NCBI RefSeq assembly: GCF_034140825.1
Contig: NC_089036.1
Location: 436,501-500,500, forward strand
Length of the DNA stretch: 64,000 bases
DNA from: Oryza sativa Japonica Group
Lineage: Eukaryota; Streptophyta; Magnoliopsida; Poales; Poaceae
Direction: 5' to 3'
Positions 33,801-44,800 of the stretch are shown here, piece by piece (positions within the stretch are counted from its first letter, which is position 1; each line of letters begins with the position of its first letter). The position numbers and the translations under genes are program-made. The notes beneath the pieces are model-generated. The model searched no databases, was not told where the DNA came from, and worked only from the letters and a program-made list of their open reading frames with translations.

Positions 33801-35371
33801 GGTACAGTTTTCTTGCTTCCTCTAGTGAAGAGCCACAGAGTTTAAATGAAGCTTTAGCTGATTCTAATTGGAAACAAGCCATGGATACTGAATTTACAGC
33901 CTTGATTCATAATAAAACTTGGCATTTAGTTCCACCACAACATGGTAGGAATGTTACTGATTGTAAGTGGGTATATAAAATTAAAAGAAAAGCTGATGGT
34001 AGCCTGGATAGATATAAAGCTCGGCTGGTTGCAAAGGGTTTTAAACAGCGGTATGGTATTGACTATGAGGATACTTTTAGTCCGGTGGTTAAGGCTGCTA
34101 CTATTAGAGCTATTTTGTCTATTGCTATATCTAGGGGTTGGTGCCTTCGACAACTTGATGTGCAGAATGCTTTTCAACATGGTTTGCTTGAAGAAGAGGT
34201 TTACATGAGATAACCGCCTGGATATGAGAATAAGAGTAAGTCTAGTTATGTTTGCAAGTTAGACAAGGCTTTATATGGACTGAAACATGCACTACGGGCA
34301 TGGTATTCTAGACTAAGTAGTAAATGATGTGATCTTGGTTTTAAGTCATCAAAGGCTGACACTTCATTATTTTTCTATAGTAAAGGGAGTGTGACTATTT
34401 TTGTCCTTATATATGTGGATGACATAATTGTGGCTAGTTCAACTCAAGATGCAGCTGAAGCGTTGCTAAGAGATTTAAAACAAGATTTTGCCCTTAAAGA
34501 TCTAGGTGATCTGCACTATTTTATGGGTATAGAGGTTAACAAGGTAAGCGATGGTATTTTGTTAACCCAAGAAAAGTATGCATCTGATCTGTTAAAAAGG
34601 GTAGGTATGTCAGGATGTAAACCTGTTGCCACACCTATGTCTACCTCAGAGAAGTTGTCAGCTCATAATGGTACTGAACTAGGAGAACATGATGCCACTA
34701 GATATAAGAGTATTGTTGGGGCTTTGCAGAACTTGACTTTGACTAGACCAGATATTTCTTTTGCAGTAAATAAGGTCTGTCAGTTTTTACATGCTCCTAC
34801 TTTACAACATTGGATGGCAGTTAAGAGGATACTGAGATATGTTAAGTCCTCTGTTGATCTTGGCCTAAAGATTAACAGATCTTCTTCTACTCTTGTTAGT
34901 GCTTTTTCTGATGCAGATTGGGCAGGATCTGTAGATGACAGAAGATCTACAGGAGGTTTTTGCAGTATTTCTTGGATCAAATCTAGTGTCATGGAGTGCT
35001 AGGAAACAGGCTACAGTATCCAGGTCAAGTACTGAGGCTGAGTATAAAGCAGTAGCAAATGCTACAGCAGAGGTAATGTGGGTTCAAACTCTTAAAGAAA
35101 TTGGAGTTCAAGTTCCTCCTATGGCAAGGTTATGGTGTGATAATTTGAGAGCTACATATTTGTCAGTCAATTCTGTGTTTCATGCTAGAACAAAACATAT
35201 AGAAGTTGATTATCATTTTGTAAGAGAGAGAGTTGCTAGGAAGCAACTAGAGATAAAGTTTATAGCTTCAGGAGATCAAGTTGCAGATGGTTTTACTAAA
35301 CCAATTACTGTTTAACAGCTTAGAGATTTTAGACACAATCTTAACTTAGATAAGTTATGATTGAGGGGGGC

Positions 35372-35586
35372 TGTTAGAAGTAGCGATAGTTTAGAGATAT
35401 GCATGCATGCATATGCAGGGAGTCCGGTGCATGTGATATGAATGAGATTGATTTGGTTGAGATAAAACCGGATCACAACAGATTTTGTTTCCTGATTGTA
35501 AGCCACGTTGGAGGCTATTTCCAACTGAGATCAATATATTCGTGCGGCCTCGACAAGAGGTGATAATGCTTCCTAAAAACCTTTTA
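35372..35586 (+). repeat. Copia right LTR
   Basis: Same length and ends as the left LTR, directly after the polypurine tract. It is followed by the GAAGG target duplication. Confidence 0.93.
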
Positions 35587-35637
35587 GAAGGAAGTAGCAA
35601 GCACCAGCGGCAGCGAAGTCGACGGTTGGGAGACCCT

Positions 35638-35645
35638 AAACCCTA
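35638..35645 (+). promoter_or_regulatory. Telo-box in a putative leader
   Basis: AAACCCTA within ACCCTAAACCCTAGAACC, 41 bases before a candidate ATG. Telo-boxes are common in leaders of plant translation-related genes. The copia element separates it from the TGGGCC motif at 30207. Confidence 0.4.
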
Positions 35646-35685
35646 GAACCAAGCTCCAGAATCGATCCCCTTTTGCCTACCGGTA

Positions 35686-35922
35686 ATGGGCGACCCAGTT
35701 CTAGCCTACAGGTACGGACTCCTTCCTCCCTCTCTCCCAGACAATCACGACATCGATTTATTTATCCCATTGCTCCTGTTAACTTGGTGCGTTGTTTGAT
35801 TCCCAGCACTTGTTTCAGAATGACGTGTGAAATTGCAAGTACAGAGCCCAGTCAGTCATCTCCTCATCAGCACGGCGGTACGAGAAGTCTGGGCACAGCA
35901 AGCAAGCAGGAGGCTAGCAAAG
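35686..35922 (+). CDS. Possible first two exons of an unrecognised gene
   Basis: Exon 1 (35686-35711) reads MGDPVLAY plus two bases before ACAG-GTACGG. Exon 2 (35807-35922) follows TTCCCAG, stays open for 116 bases (TCFRMTCEIASTEPSQSSPH and onward) and ends CAAAG-GTTTGT. The telo-box leader, CT-rich intron and open phase are suggestive. No domain is recognised and no convincing third exon was joined, so this is a weak model; it might also be a noncoding transcript. Confidence 0.3.
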
Positions 35923-37772
35923 GTTTGTCAGCTCTAATCCAAAAACAGCACCTCATTGCACATATTTTCCCTGTATGTGAAAGACCATATAAGCTGTGCA
36001 GACAACAGGTGAGTTTGATCTCCCTGTGTGTGAAAACCATCTATCGTGCAGACAACATGTGTTATTATCCTGTCGTTTATATGCAAACTATATTGATAGT
36101 TCGAGTGACTGAATAATCAAAATGAGTCATTGTCAGTGAGTAGTATTTTCATCAGGTGAAGAAAAATGGTAGATAATATTACTATATGTCAATGTCACGC
36201 AGGGTTTCATTCAGTCCCTACACACAGATTCCCTATGAAAAAATTCATTAGCCAGGTTGTGGTAGTGTGGTCTTATCTGCCACCAGTAATGCAAAATACT
36301 AATCTGAGTGTAACCAAATCCTTGAAATTTTCAAATATTCAAATAGAATTGGGAGAACTGATGAAATTTCATTTTAGAATCCTGCAGTGTGTGAAGGTGT
36401 GAAAATGAGCTTTCTGGTATCTCCTTTTCCAATTATGAAATTATTTTTCTTTATTTATGATACATCTCATAGGTAGATTGAAGAAATTACTATGACAGAG
36501 TGAGTTCTAGATCCCACCAAAAACTCAGATTCAATTTTACCTCCAGCATAGTGACATATTCAATTTCTATCTCGAATGGTGCTTCAATATCAATGTGGGG
36601 TTTTTTTTGGCCCTTTTTTTTAAATCTTCCTTCCTCTATTCTTTGTGTAAAAATATAAGATGCAGTTTGAAATGTATTGTTTTTTATATGGTCATCGGCA
36701 TATTCTTGTTTGCTAAAGGAAGTATGTTTGATAAATAGTATGTTTCATATCAGAGCTTTTTCCTCCAATATCTTGTCATGTATGGCATTTCCAATAGCTT
36801 TTCATGGTGTCATCTCGATGGCTTGCATGTATAAGAGATAGACGGGAAGGGCTTGTAACTATAGGGGTACCATGATTGTGTCAGATTGCTTTGACCTTTA
36901 CGGAACATTATTTTTCAACAAAAAGGAATAATACTGTGTTTCGATATCCTCTTTTCTTGTATTTCAGATTCTGTATTATGTAACTCGTCGCATTTGGTGC
37001 CTACGTTTGTACTATATCTTACTGATTTACAGTAGGACCTAAGTGGTGTTCAATTTTTCATTTCATTCCTACCCCTAAAGATAGGTACTGTGGCATGGAA
37101 GATGTATGTTTCTGTGCAAGCTAAATCGCACTTATGCATAAACGCATGGTTAATTACTTTATCTCCTCAGTTAATCTACACAACTTGATTTCCAAAAACT
37201 TGATAGTATCAAGTGAAGTCTCAAGGGATTAATACATGATTATGCTTTGAAGGGCTTTAGAAAAAAAATGCTGGGCTTAAGTACAACATGCTGGATCACT
37301 AATTATCCCTCTTCTCAAATTGATCAAATAGTACTGCCCATCTCGAACTATGTATATTCTAATATCCATAACTGCCTACTCTTTATGATCATATAGTATT
37401 GTCTCTAATAAATTTGATACTGTGATTTTATATCATGATTTCTTGTATAGCATTTTTCATTGAATGCTTTGTTGTTAATGCTATCCCTCAACTATCAGTA
37501 GGACCAGTTGGATCTGTCGAGTCTCATAAAGAAGAGATGCTTGTGCTTGTGCTTGCTGGTTCATCAAACAGCTCGGGAAAGGCCTTGGCCTCTCCAGTCG
37601 GAGCTCCGACAAAGGCCGCAGCGCATGCATCTAGGCAACATTAGGACCTGCTTTGTGCTAGGAGCTACTGCTCTACTACCATCGTCACCGCTCAAAACAT
37701 CGTAGGTAGGTAGCCTGATTTCGTCTATTTCTCTTCAATTTCTGCACCCTGTCTGAATGTCTGGCTTTTTAG
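35923..37772. other. Intron-like AT-rich region
   Basis: No gene is recognised. There are repeated partial strings (TGTGTGAAA..CATCTATCGTGCAGACAAC near 36023 echoes GTGTATGTGAAAGACC near 35971). An open stretch at about 37495-37705 after CAACTATCAG could be exonic but has no recognisable domain. Confidence 0.3.
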
Positions 37773-37872
37773 GGTTCTTCCGCTCCTGTACGCCCACAAT
37801 CTTTCAAGTAATTGCCACCAGCAGACCTCCCTGCAGGACATCAGCGAGCTGCAGGTTGCAACACGCCAGCAG
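37773..37872 (+). CDS. Possible internal exon, unrecognised
   Basis: Bounded by the acceptor CTGGCTTTTTAG and the donor CAGCAG-GTATTT. One of its frames is fully open and reads VLPLLYAHNLSSNCHQQ, then TSLQDISELQVATRQQ. The borders and open frame are exon-like, but no family is recognised. It might belong to the same transcript as 35686-35922. Confidence 0.25.
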
Positions 37873-38099
37873 GTATTTCTTAATTTGGATATTTTAATTG
37901 TTATAATGTGAAGGAATCAGTGGATAGATCTAGCTTGAATATTTGACTATCTGTCATTAATTTACACAGAAATGAGAAACACATATGTAGCCATTAATGT
38001 ATATGATGTTTATAGGTCAAGCTATATGTGATTAGTTTTCTTAAGGAAGATAATAGCTCAAAGTATTTTCTTCCTCAGAGGAGATTTTACAAAAAGTAC

Positions 38100-38340
38100 T
38101 GTCACCGGCATTGCGGATCCCCGATCTCCACCGCCAGAGCTGCGTCGCTAGACTCGGTGACGCCCATCTCCGTGCCGGCTCCGATCTCCACTTGATCTCC
38201 ACCGCCAAATACCGTCGCCCGCCTCGGTTGTCTCGTCCCGTCCTCCGTGCCACCCCTGATCTCCACCACCCGAACACCGTCGCCCGCCCTGTCACCCGCC
38301 TCCACACAGCCACGGATCTCTGATTCGCACAAAGGTACAT
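38100..38340. repeat. GC-rich imperfect repeat of GATCTCCACC units
   Basis: GATCTCCACCGCC, GATCTCCACTTGATCTCC and GATCTCCACCACC recur with CCGTCGCCCGCC between them. No protein is recognised. Confidence 0.4.
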
Positions 38341-38764
38341 AAATCCTCCTCTCGTTTCATCATACGGTTCTTAATATTTTCCAGAATCAACCAAAATACA
38401 ACGACCAAAACAATCATTATGGTATATTATTTGTGTCCAAGTTCTGATGAATATAATGATGTTTACTATATTAATTGCACCACTAAAATATGGGATGTCA
38501 TCAGTATTTTATTTTTTAAGCTTTCTGCCTGAATTGGTTTCATCTGTCAGCGTAAGGAATTGCTTGAGTATAAGACTCAGCTGTCAAGAGGGCCGTCTCG
38601 CCGTCGTCTCAGGCTAGGGGGCCGCCGCCAATTATCTATTCCCATAGAGGGCTGCTATATACCGGTATCCCGACGAAAAAGGGATAATTCTGAAACCAAC
38701 ACAATATCGTGCGCGTGCGTCAACAAAAACAGGAATAGAAACGTATCGTACCAGTGCTCGCTGC

Positions 38765-39130
38765 CCCGCCTGAATCCTCCCGACGAATCCTCCTCCAGAA
38801 TCGCGCTCCCGCGTGCGATTCCTCGCCGGCGCGAGCTCCTCCGCAACCCGACGAATCGCGATTCCTCACCGGCGCGAGCTCCTCCGCATCCCGACGAATC
38901 AGCCTCGGAATCGCGCGTCCTCGCCGGCGCGAGCTCCTCCGCAACCCAACGAATCCTCCTCGGAATCGCGCGCGATTCCGAGTCGGCGCGAACTCCTCCA
39001 CAACCCGACGAATCCTCCTCGGAATCGCGCGCCTCCGTGCGTGATTCCTCACCGGCGCAAGCTCCTCCGCATCCCGAAGATTCATTCGCGGAATCGCGTG
39101 CCTCCATGCTCGTTTCCTCGACTGATTCCA
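38765..39130. repeat. About 60-bp GC-rich minisatellite
   Basis: Roughly six units built from GATTCCTCGCCGGCGCGAGC, TCCTCCGCAACCCGACGAAT and CCTCCTCGGAATCGCGCG. Unit lengths are close to a multiple of three and lack stops in several frames, which explains the overlapping long open frames on both strands (38560-39230). No domain is seen. Confidence 0.75.
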
Positions 39131-39206
39131 TTGGCGCACACGTTGTCTGCCAATTTCCTCTGCAATCCGGCGTCTTATGTGATTGCTGAAATTTTTCACA
39201 CAAGTA

Positions 39207-40215
39207 GCACATGATTCTTGTGGTTTTCAAAGATGATACTCTATTAGGATCATGTGATACTCTTGAGGATCACATGGTACTCTTGTTATCTTGTAGGATC
39301 ATGTGATACCTCTGTAGCATCACATGGTTCTCCTCAAAAAAGTATCATTAAGTGTGATACATTTGAGGTATCACATATGATCTTACTTAGGTATCATGTC
39401 TTCTAACATGATCCCTATGGGTTTCACAGATGGTACTTAATGGTGTGATACTTTACAGGTATCACACATGATCCTACTAAAAAAAATATCATTAAGTGTG
39501 ATACATGTGAGGTACCACACATGATCCTACTTAGGGATCTTGTCTTTTAACATAATCCTACTTGGGTATCATGTATCCTACTTAGGTATCATGTCTTCTA
39601 ACATGATCCCAATAGGTTTCACAAATGCTACTTAATGGCGTGATACTTATCACACATGATCCTACTAAAAAAAGTATCATTAAGTGTGATACATGTGAGG
39701 TATCACACATGATCCTACTTAGGTATCATGTCTTCTAACATGAACCTACTTAGGTATCATGTCCTCTAACATGATCCTACTTAGGTATCATGTCCTCTAA
39801 CATGATCCCTATGGGTTTCACAGATGATACTTAGTAGGATGGTGTGATACTTTACAGGTATCACACATGATTCTACTTGGGTATCATCTCTGGTAACATG
39901 ATCCCTGTGAGGTTTCAGATATGATACTTTAGTAGGATGGTGTGATACCTGTGAAGTATCATACATGATCCTACCCAGGAAAATCATCTATCATGATACA
40001 TGGGTAGGTAGGATCATGTGATACATGAGTTTCATTATGATTGATACATGTGAAGTATCACATGATCCTATCTAGTATCATGTCTTGTAAAGTGGTTCCC
40101 TACTGGTTTCACATATGATACTTGAGTAGGATCATGTGAACCCTGGGAGGTATCATGATCCTCCTCAGTATCATTTCCTCAGGTTTCATATGATACTGAA
40201 CTCGGTTTCATTGTG
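39207..40215. repeat. TGATAC/GTATCA inverted-motif minisatellite, about 1 kb
   Basis: Dozens of TGATAC and GTATCA motifs alternate every 20-35 bases with ATGATCCTACTTAGG and GTCTTCTAACATGATCC linkers. A larger unit of about 55-110 bp recurs (for example the GTATCATGTCTTCTAACATG blocks near 39394, 39584 and 39724). Because both motif orientations alternate, the array is self-complementary at many scales. It contains no gene. Confidence 0.8.
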
Positions 40216-40585
40216 TACAACGTACTCAAACTATATATAGTCCACAGAAAAGGTCTACGCAATATAATCCACTTCTTTACCAACATATATGTACATGAAA
40301 ACAGTAGCCACATACAGAGTTCATGTCTTTGATTGTTGTGCCCCTTGCAACCTTCCAGTTCAAGACAAAAACAGTAGCCACATACACAATTCTGAAACTT
40401 GACTTGTTACATATGTTGGTTGGGGGAGAGGGAGGGAGGGAGCTACAAAAATGGCCTAAGCACACATCCGACACTGCTTGAACCGAATGAGCATATTGGT
40501 TCTGAAGCTTAGAAACGACGTTTTGGATGTAAGTCGTTAAAGCGATGGTACAACAACCTTTTGCATAGCTCACTACGATATTCTT
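40216..40585. other. Intergenic with short direct repeat
   Basis: AAAACAGTAGCCACATACA occurs twice (about 40298 and 40369). No gene is recognised; the frame at 40277-40573 on the minus strand has no recognisable domain. Confidence 0.35.
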
Positions 40586-40735
40586 TCATGTAGTCCTGCA
40601 TAGATGACAAGAATGAGCAGTGTTAGATTTGTCAAAGTGGGGTGAAGCTGAGCCGTTGTTCAACCTTGGAGAGCACCTTGTCTTCTTTGAAACATGCATG
40701 AAATCGGATTCGCTTGAAGCAGGTGGCAACGCCAT
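40586..40735 (-). pseudogene. Short coding-like fragment ending in a CxxC motif
   Basis: A 49-codon frame, MALPPASSESDFMHVSKKTR, then CSPRLNNGSASPHFDK and TAHSCHLCRTT, ending in a stop. The KKTR..SPRLNNG start followed by HSCHLCR is reminiscent of plant zf-4CXXC (CDCA7-like) proteins, where such a CxxC opens the zinc-binding domain. No continuation is found. The assignment is weak and it may be a broken exon. Confidence 0.25.
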
Positions 40736-41403
40736 TTCAACTCTGTGCACATGTGTGAACGGATAAAGAAAATATCATTTCAATGGTGATTCATCCTCGA
40801 TTGAACAAAAGTATCTAATCATTTTAAAACAGAAAACACCCATGTAGCCACTAAGATATGCAAAACATCAACAGAAAAAAAAATCCAAATCATCTGCATC
40901 TATGACTCAGCTGCATCTGCCATCTCTGTCGCCACGCACTGCCCTCTATGACAAAGAGGATAACAATTGACAAGCAAAGCGTGCCCGGAACTAGAAGCCA
41001 ACAACCGACTGATGCGGATTTCTCTGATTTTGTTTACACTTCAGTTCACCCAAAAAAAAATCCTACTAGTTGAATGGAGATTTCTCTGTTTCAAAACAGT
41101 GTGTACTTGTTAACGGCAAAATTGCTTGCTCCAAGCAATATTTGCCTTCCCATCAATATACAGCTAGAAGCATTTCAAGCGATCTATTCCAATTCGAACA
41201 TTTTGCTGCAAGTATCATATGATTCAGCACATACACACATCCCTCACCTCTGCTACAAACACCCCCAGTGAATGAACAAAAACACACAGAAAAAAGAGAG
41301 AGAGTATTAACTTACTTTGATTTCAATTTGGATGTGATATGATGAGCCCCATCCACAAATTAGTGATTCAACAAACCCTAGAAAATGCAAAAATGAAGAG
41401 ATG
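40736..41403. other. AT-rich intergenic, no gene
   Basis: Nothing is recognised. The frame at 41074-41271 lacks domain or splice context. Confidence 0.3.
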
Positions 41404-41700
41404 TTAAATCAAAATCAGGAAATCGATGAAAAAAGAGGAATGAGAGAAAGGGGTATCGTGCGCACCGGCTCTGCCGCAGCAGCAGCCACCGGCTCCGCCG
41501 CAGACGCCACCGGCTTCGCCGTAGACGCCGCCGCCACAGCCGCCACCACCACGCTCACGCCACTCTCCCTCTCTGGCACTACTGACCTTGTGCGCATCGG
41601 CGCCGCTGAAGAGGAGGAGCCGCAAGCAGGCTCCGCCGCCGGCTCCGCCCGCCGCCGACTCCGCCACCGCCGCCGGCTCCGCCGCCGCAGCCATGCTCGT
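41404..41700. other. GC-rich island of GCCGCCGGCTC units
   Basis: Low-complexity GC repeats (GGCTCCGCCGC and GCCACCGGC) give open frames on both strands. A minus-strand frame begins MAAAAEPAAVAESAA and could be an N-terminal exon, but it has no recognisable domain. A Tourist-like MITE lies just beyond at 41742. Confidence 0.35.
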
Positions 41701-41741
41701 GACGATTTGGGAGCTGTAGGTGTCTGTTTGGGAGTGACTCA

Positions 41742-42015
41742 GGGCCGTTTTGGATTGCTACCAAAACTTAGCCTTACCAATATTTTGGTAGTTTAAATAG
41801 TACATGTGCTTGTTTGGATTGAGACCAATTTATTGGTAATGCCCATGCTAGATTTGCCATCAATCTAGAACAATCTTCACTAGAAGTCACATGTTGGCTT
41901 TATATTGGTACCAAACCAAATATAATCTTATCCTACCAAAAAATTGGTAGGACCAAAATTTATCTAAGATTTGGCACTACTAAAAATTTGGCATGGTAGC
42001 AATCCAAATAGGCCC
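41742..42015. mobile_element. Tourist-like MITE, GGGCCNNTTTGGATT family
   Basis: 274 bp with ends GGGCCGTTTTGGATTGCTAC and GTAGCAATCCAAATAGGCCC, flanked by TCA on both sides (41739-41741 and 42016-42018). Same family as 7598-7881. Confidence 0.85.
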
Positions 42016-44800
42016 TCAATGTTTCTCGAGTGTGTGTATCTGATCCGTGAGGGTGTGTGTTTGATCCGTGGGAAATTGTCCCGTCCGGGGCTGACTCCAA
42101 ACGGTATACCGGTGACTAGCATTTCTGATTCCCATATCACTATGAACAGGTGTTTTGCGCTCGCAAAACCTCCTTCCCTGAATTGAAGGTACAAGCAATT
42201 TCAAGTTTTTATAATTTTCATAATGGGAAACCTGTTTAGATTGTCGAGTTTTCAGATTATTTAGAATGGGGTGCCTGTTTAGATTGCAGCATAGGTAAAA
42301 AATAAAAATAATATACTCAATGCAGTTCTAACCCCTCGATGCATTATTTCAGTTGAAGTTCAGCATCTAAAAACGTATATCGCCTCTCCAAACATGATGT
42401 GTACTAAAACTAATGAGAAATGCTTCCTCTTGATTGAGCAGATATTCATTGTGAAACAGCACTATAAACCATGTTTCTTCTATCATCATTAAAAGGCTGA
42501 ATGAAAAATGCCAGAGCGAGCGTTCCTCTGAATATTTCTGAATTTGGCGATATCATTTCTGGGTTGTTCTTAGTGAATTTTGAATATAATCATTTTTATT
42601 TTAATCATGATTGATTTGCACACTAATGTCGTCATCTGGCAGGAGCACAAGCTACCCATTCAAAAATCGGTGTTGGGCAACCAGCCGCTTCTCTTCTTGG
42701 GACCCCTTGCTGTTTCCCGTCGACGTCGGGCTTTTTCTGACTTGTGGGTTCTACTATTTTATTCCCCTGTTTTCCTTGTGTGATCGATACGATTGGTTAA
42801 TTAATGATGCAGAACTAGCCTTTTGTTTTTCCGTGGTACCAAAATTGACCTTTGGTAGCTATGAACGACATATGTCTTGGCATATTTCTTGCGGTAAAAA
42901 GGTTAAATTTTATTGTACATAGGATCCGTGCCCTTTACAGTTCCTAAATCCTACTGGGCAGATATGTTCACTCGAGCTTTGCTCAATGCGATCATTCACA
43001 CTATATGTTTCTCTGCTTATTTTCTGAATAAGCTGGTAAGTAGTATTATGCCACCTATGAGAAAAAAAAAGTTATTATCTGCATGTGTGAGAAAATAACT
43101 TATTAATTATCTGCATATGCTTCCCTAATTCAAATAGCAGGCTTAATCTTTTGTCAAGCCAGGAAAAATGCTAACTGTCTCAGCATTACTGCAGAGTGTG
43201 TTTGGGCTGCAACTAATTTTTGAAGTGCAGTGAGTCTCAGACCTTGGAGATAAATTACTGAAGAACTGGACTCTAATGTGAGTACCTGTTTAATATCTGT
43301 TCTATTAACCTTCAAGGATTTCTTTGTAACAAGTTTTAAATTCAGTCAACATTGCTTAAGACTTAAGATAATTCAGTATATTTTGTTATAAATTATGTGC
43401 CGCTATGGCTCTTTTCAATGCGCATTCGCTGTTTGGAATGCGAGTATGTTCAAACTTAAGAGGAGCATTTGGATCTTGCTGTTTTAAAACCATATTGGTG
43501 AATATGCAGATTTCTGAATTGCTCTTTCAACAAAAATAAACTATAATATACACACATTACTTCAGCAAACATGACTTTAGCAGCTTAGCTTTTCTGAAAC
43601 TTGATGGGTGTGTGTTTAGTATGTTTGTTGAAGTCTGATTTCAGAGATAAACTTAGAGGTACAATTGCTCAGCTGCCAAGATCTGTTTTGTAGAGGTACA
43701 AGTACAATGGCAGAATTTATCTCACCATGATTCCTTTTTATATGGTGAAAGAATAAAGGAACAAAACAAAACAATGATAACTTGCTCAGTAGCACTTTGA
43801 GACAATCTTATCCTCACTTTAGAACTCCATGAAGTGTGTGATATGAGTTTCTGACCATATTTTCTGAATTTGGCTTATGTTGTATTTTAATTTTGTAGTC
43901 TTGGGAAACCATTTTAAGCCTCTGAATTGTTGTAGGGTTGATCACTTTTTCTAGGCCTTTTGTTTTTCACCTGGCGATCTGGCATCAGATCAGACTAATT
44001 ATTTGTCTAGCCCTTAATTGTTGTATATTTGAACAATTTGCACAATTATTTGAGAAAAAAAGGAATTACCTCAGGATTGATTAGTCGCACAGAAACCCAT
44101 CCTTTATTTTCACATGGCCTGGAAACATAAGGTGCAGATATTATCACCTTCCATGAAAATAAAGTGTACTATTTAGTACTGTATAGTGCACAACATATGC
44201 TATTTCACAAACTGTTTTTAGATTATCATAAGTTGTCATGATTCCTTATAAGTTTCTAATTATGAAAATGAAAGTGTTGTAAGCATGTCTGCTTGTTTTC
44301 CATTGCCAGACAGACTCCATTTTGGATTTTATTAACCAATGTGGTATGTATTGTCCTGGTTATTTCTCAAATTGCTCCTCTACCAGATTGGCTGAATCTG
44401 GAAAAAAAATTATGAGATTGTTTACTACATACTAAGATTTACCGGTAAATTATCCAATTACTCTCTTGCGTCCTTGATTCCTCAACTATTAATTAATCTT
44501 TTGCACCTTGTATTTTCCAATATTGTTATTCCTTCGACAAAATAAGTTTTTACTCTTACTACGATTCACTGGTCAAATAAGGGCATCTCATAATTAATGT
44601 GGTGTCAATGTATATATTATACAATACATGTGCGACATATTTAATTGCAATTAGGAATTTTACATGTCAAGTTGTTGAAGGAATCAAACAGTAGATGATA
44701 TCTTGCCAAATCGGACTTTGCTCTACCAATTGATATAAATATAAAGTAAGCCTCTATTGAAACCTATGGTGCTGAAGTTAATCTTTGCCAATCAGTACTA
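42016..44800. other. Long AT-rich intergenic or intron-like region
   Basis: Only short, unrecognised open frames. A short direct repeat of GTGTGT..TGATCCGTG lies at 42034-42070. Typical intron features (T-rich tracts, ATTTGCAG-like strings) are frequent, but no exon chain could be assembled. Confidence 0.3.

Larger units (their letters stand above)
30627..35586 (+). mobile_element. Ty1/copia retrotransposon fossil, full length
   Basis: Both LTRs are present (215 bp each), flanked by the 5-bp duplication GAAGG (30622-30626 and 35587-35591). A primer-binding site, TGGTATCAGAGC, follows the left LTR, and a purine tract (GAGGGGGG) precedes the right one. Parts in order: gag with a CCHC knuckle (CQLCGKTGHVVADC), protease (WYVDTGATDHIT), integrase (HSRLGHPS, SDVWGPAP), reverse transcriptase (YVDDIIVA) and RNase H ([16 protein letters not shown]). 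Integrase before reverse transcriptase defines the copia order. The coding region is broken in about four places, so it is a fossil. The LTRs differ at about three positions, which at commonly used grass rates suggests insertion roughly half a million years ago. Confidence 0.93.

Noticed and set aside
38560-39189. 209-codon open frame as a protein gene
   Set aside because: A tandem DNA repeat explains the openness, and alternative frames on both strands are equally open.
39207-40215. CRISPR-like array
   Set aside because: Spacing is irregular, motifs occur in both orientations, linkers are themselves repeated, and the context is a plant nuclear genome.
41404-41694. Minus-strand frame starting MAAAAEPAAVAESAA
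   Set aside because: Low-complexity GCC repeats, no domain, no clear splice partner.
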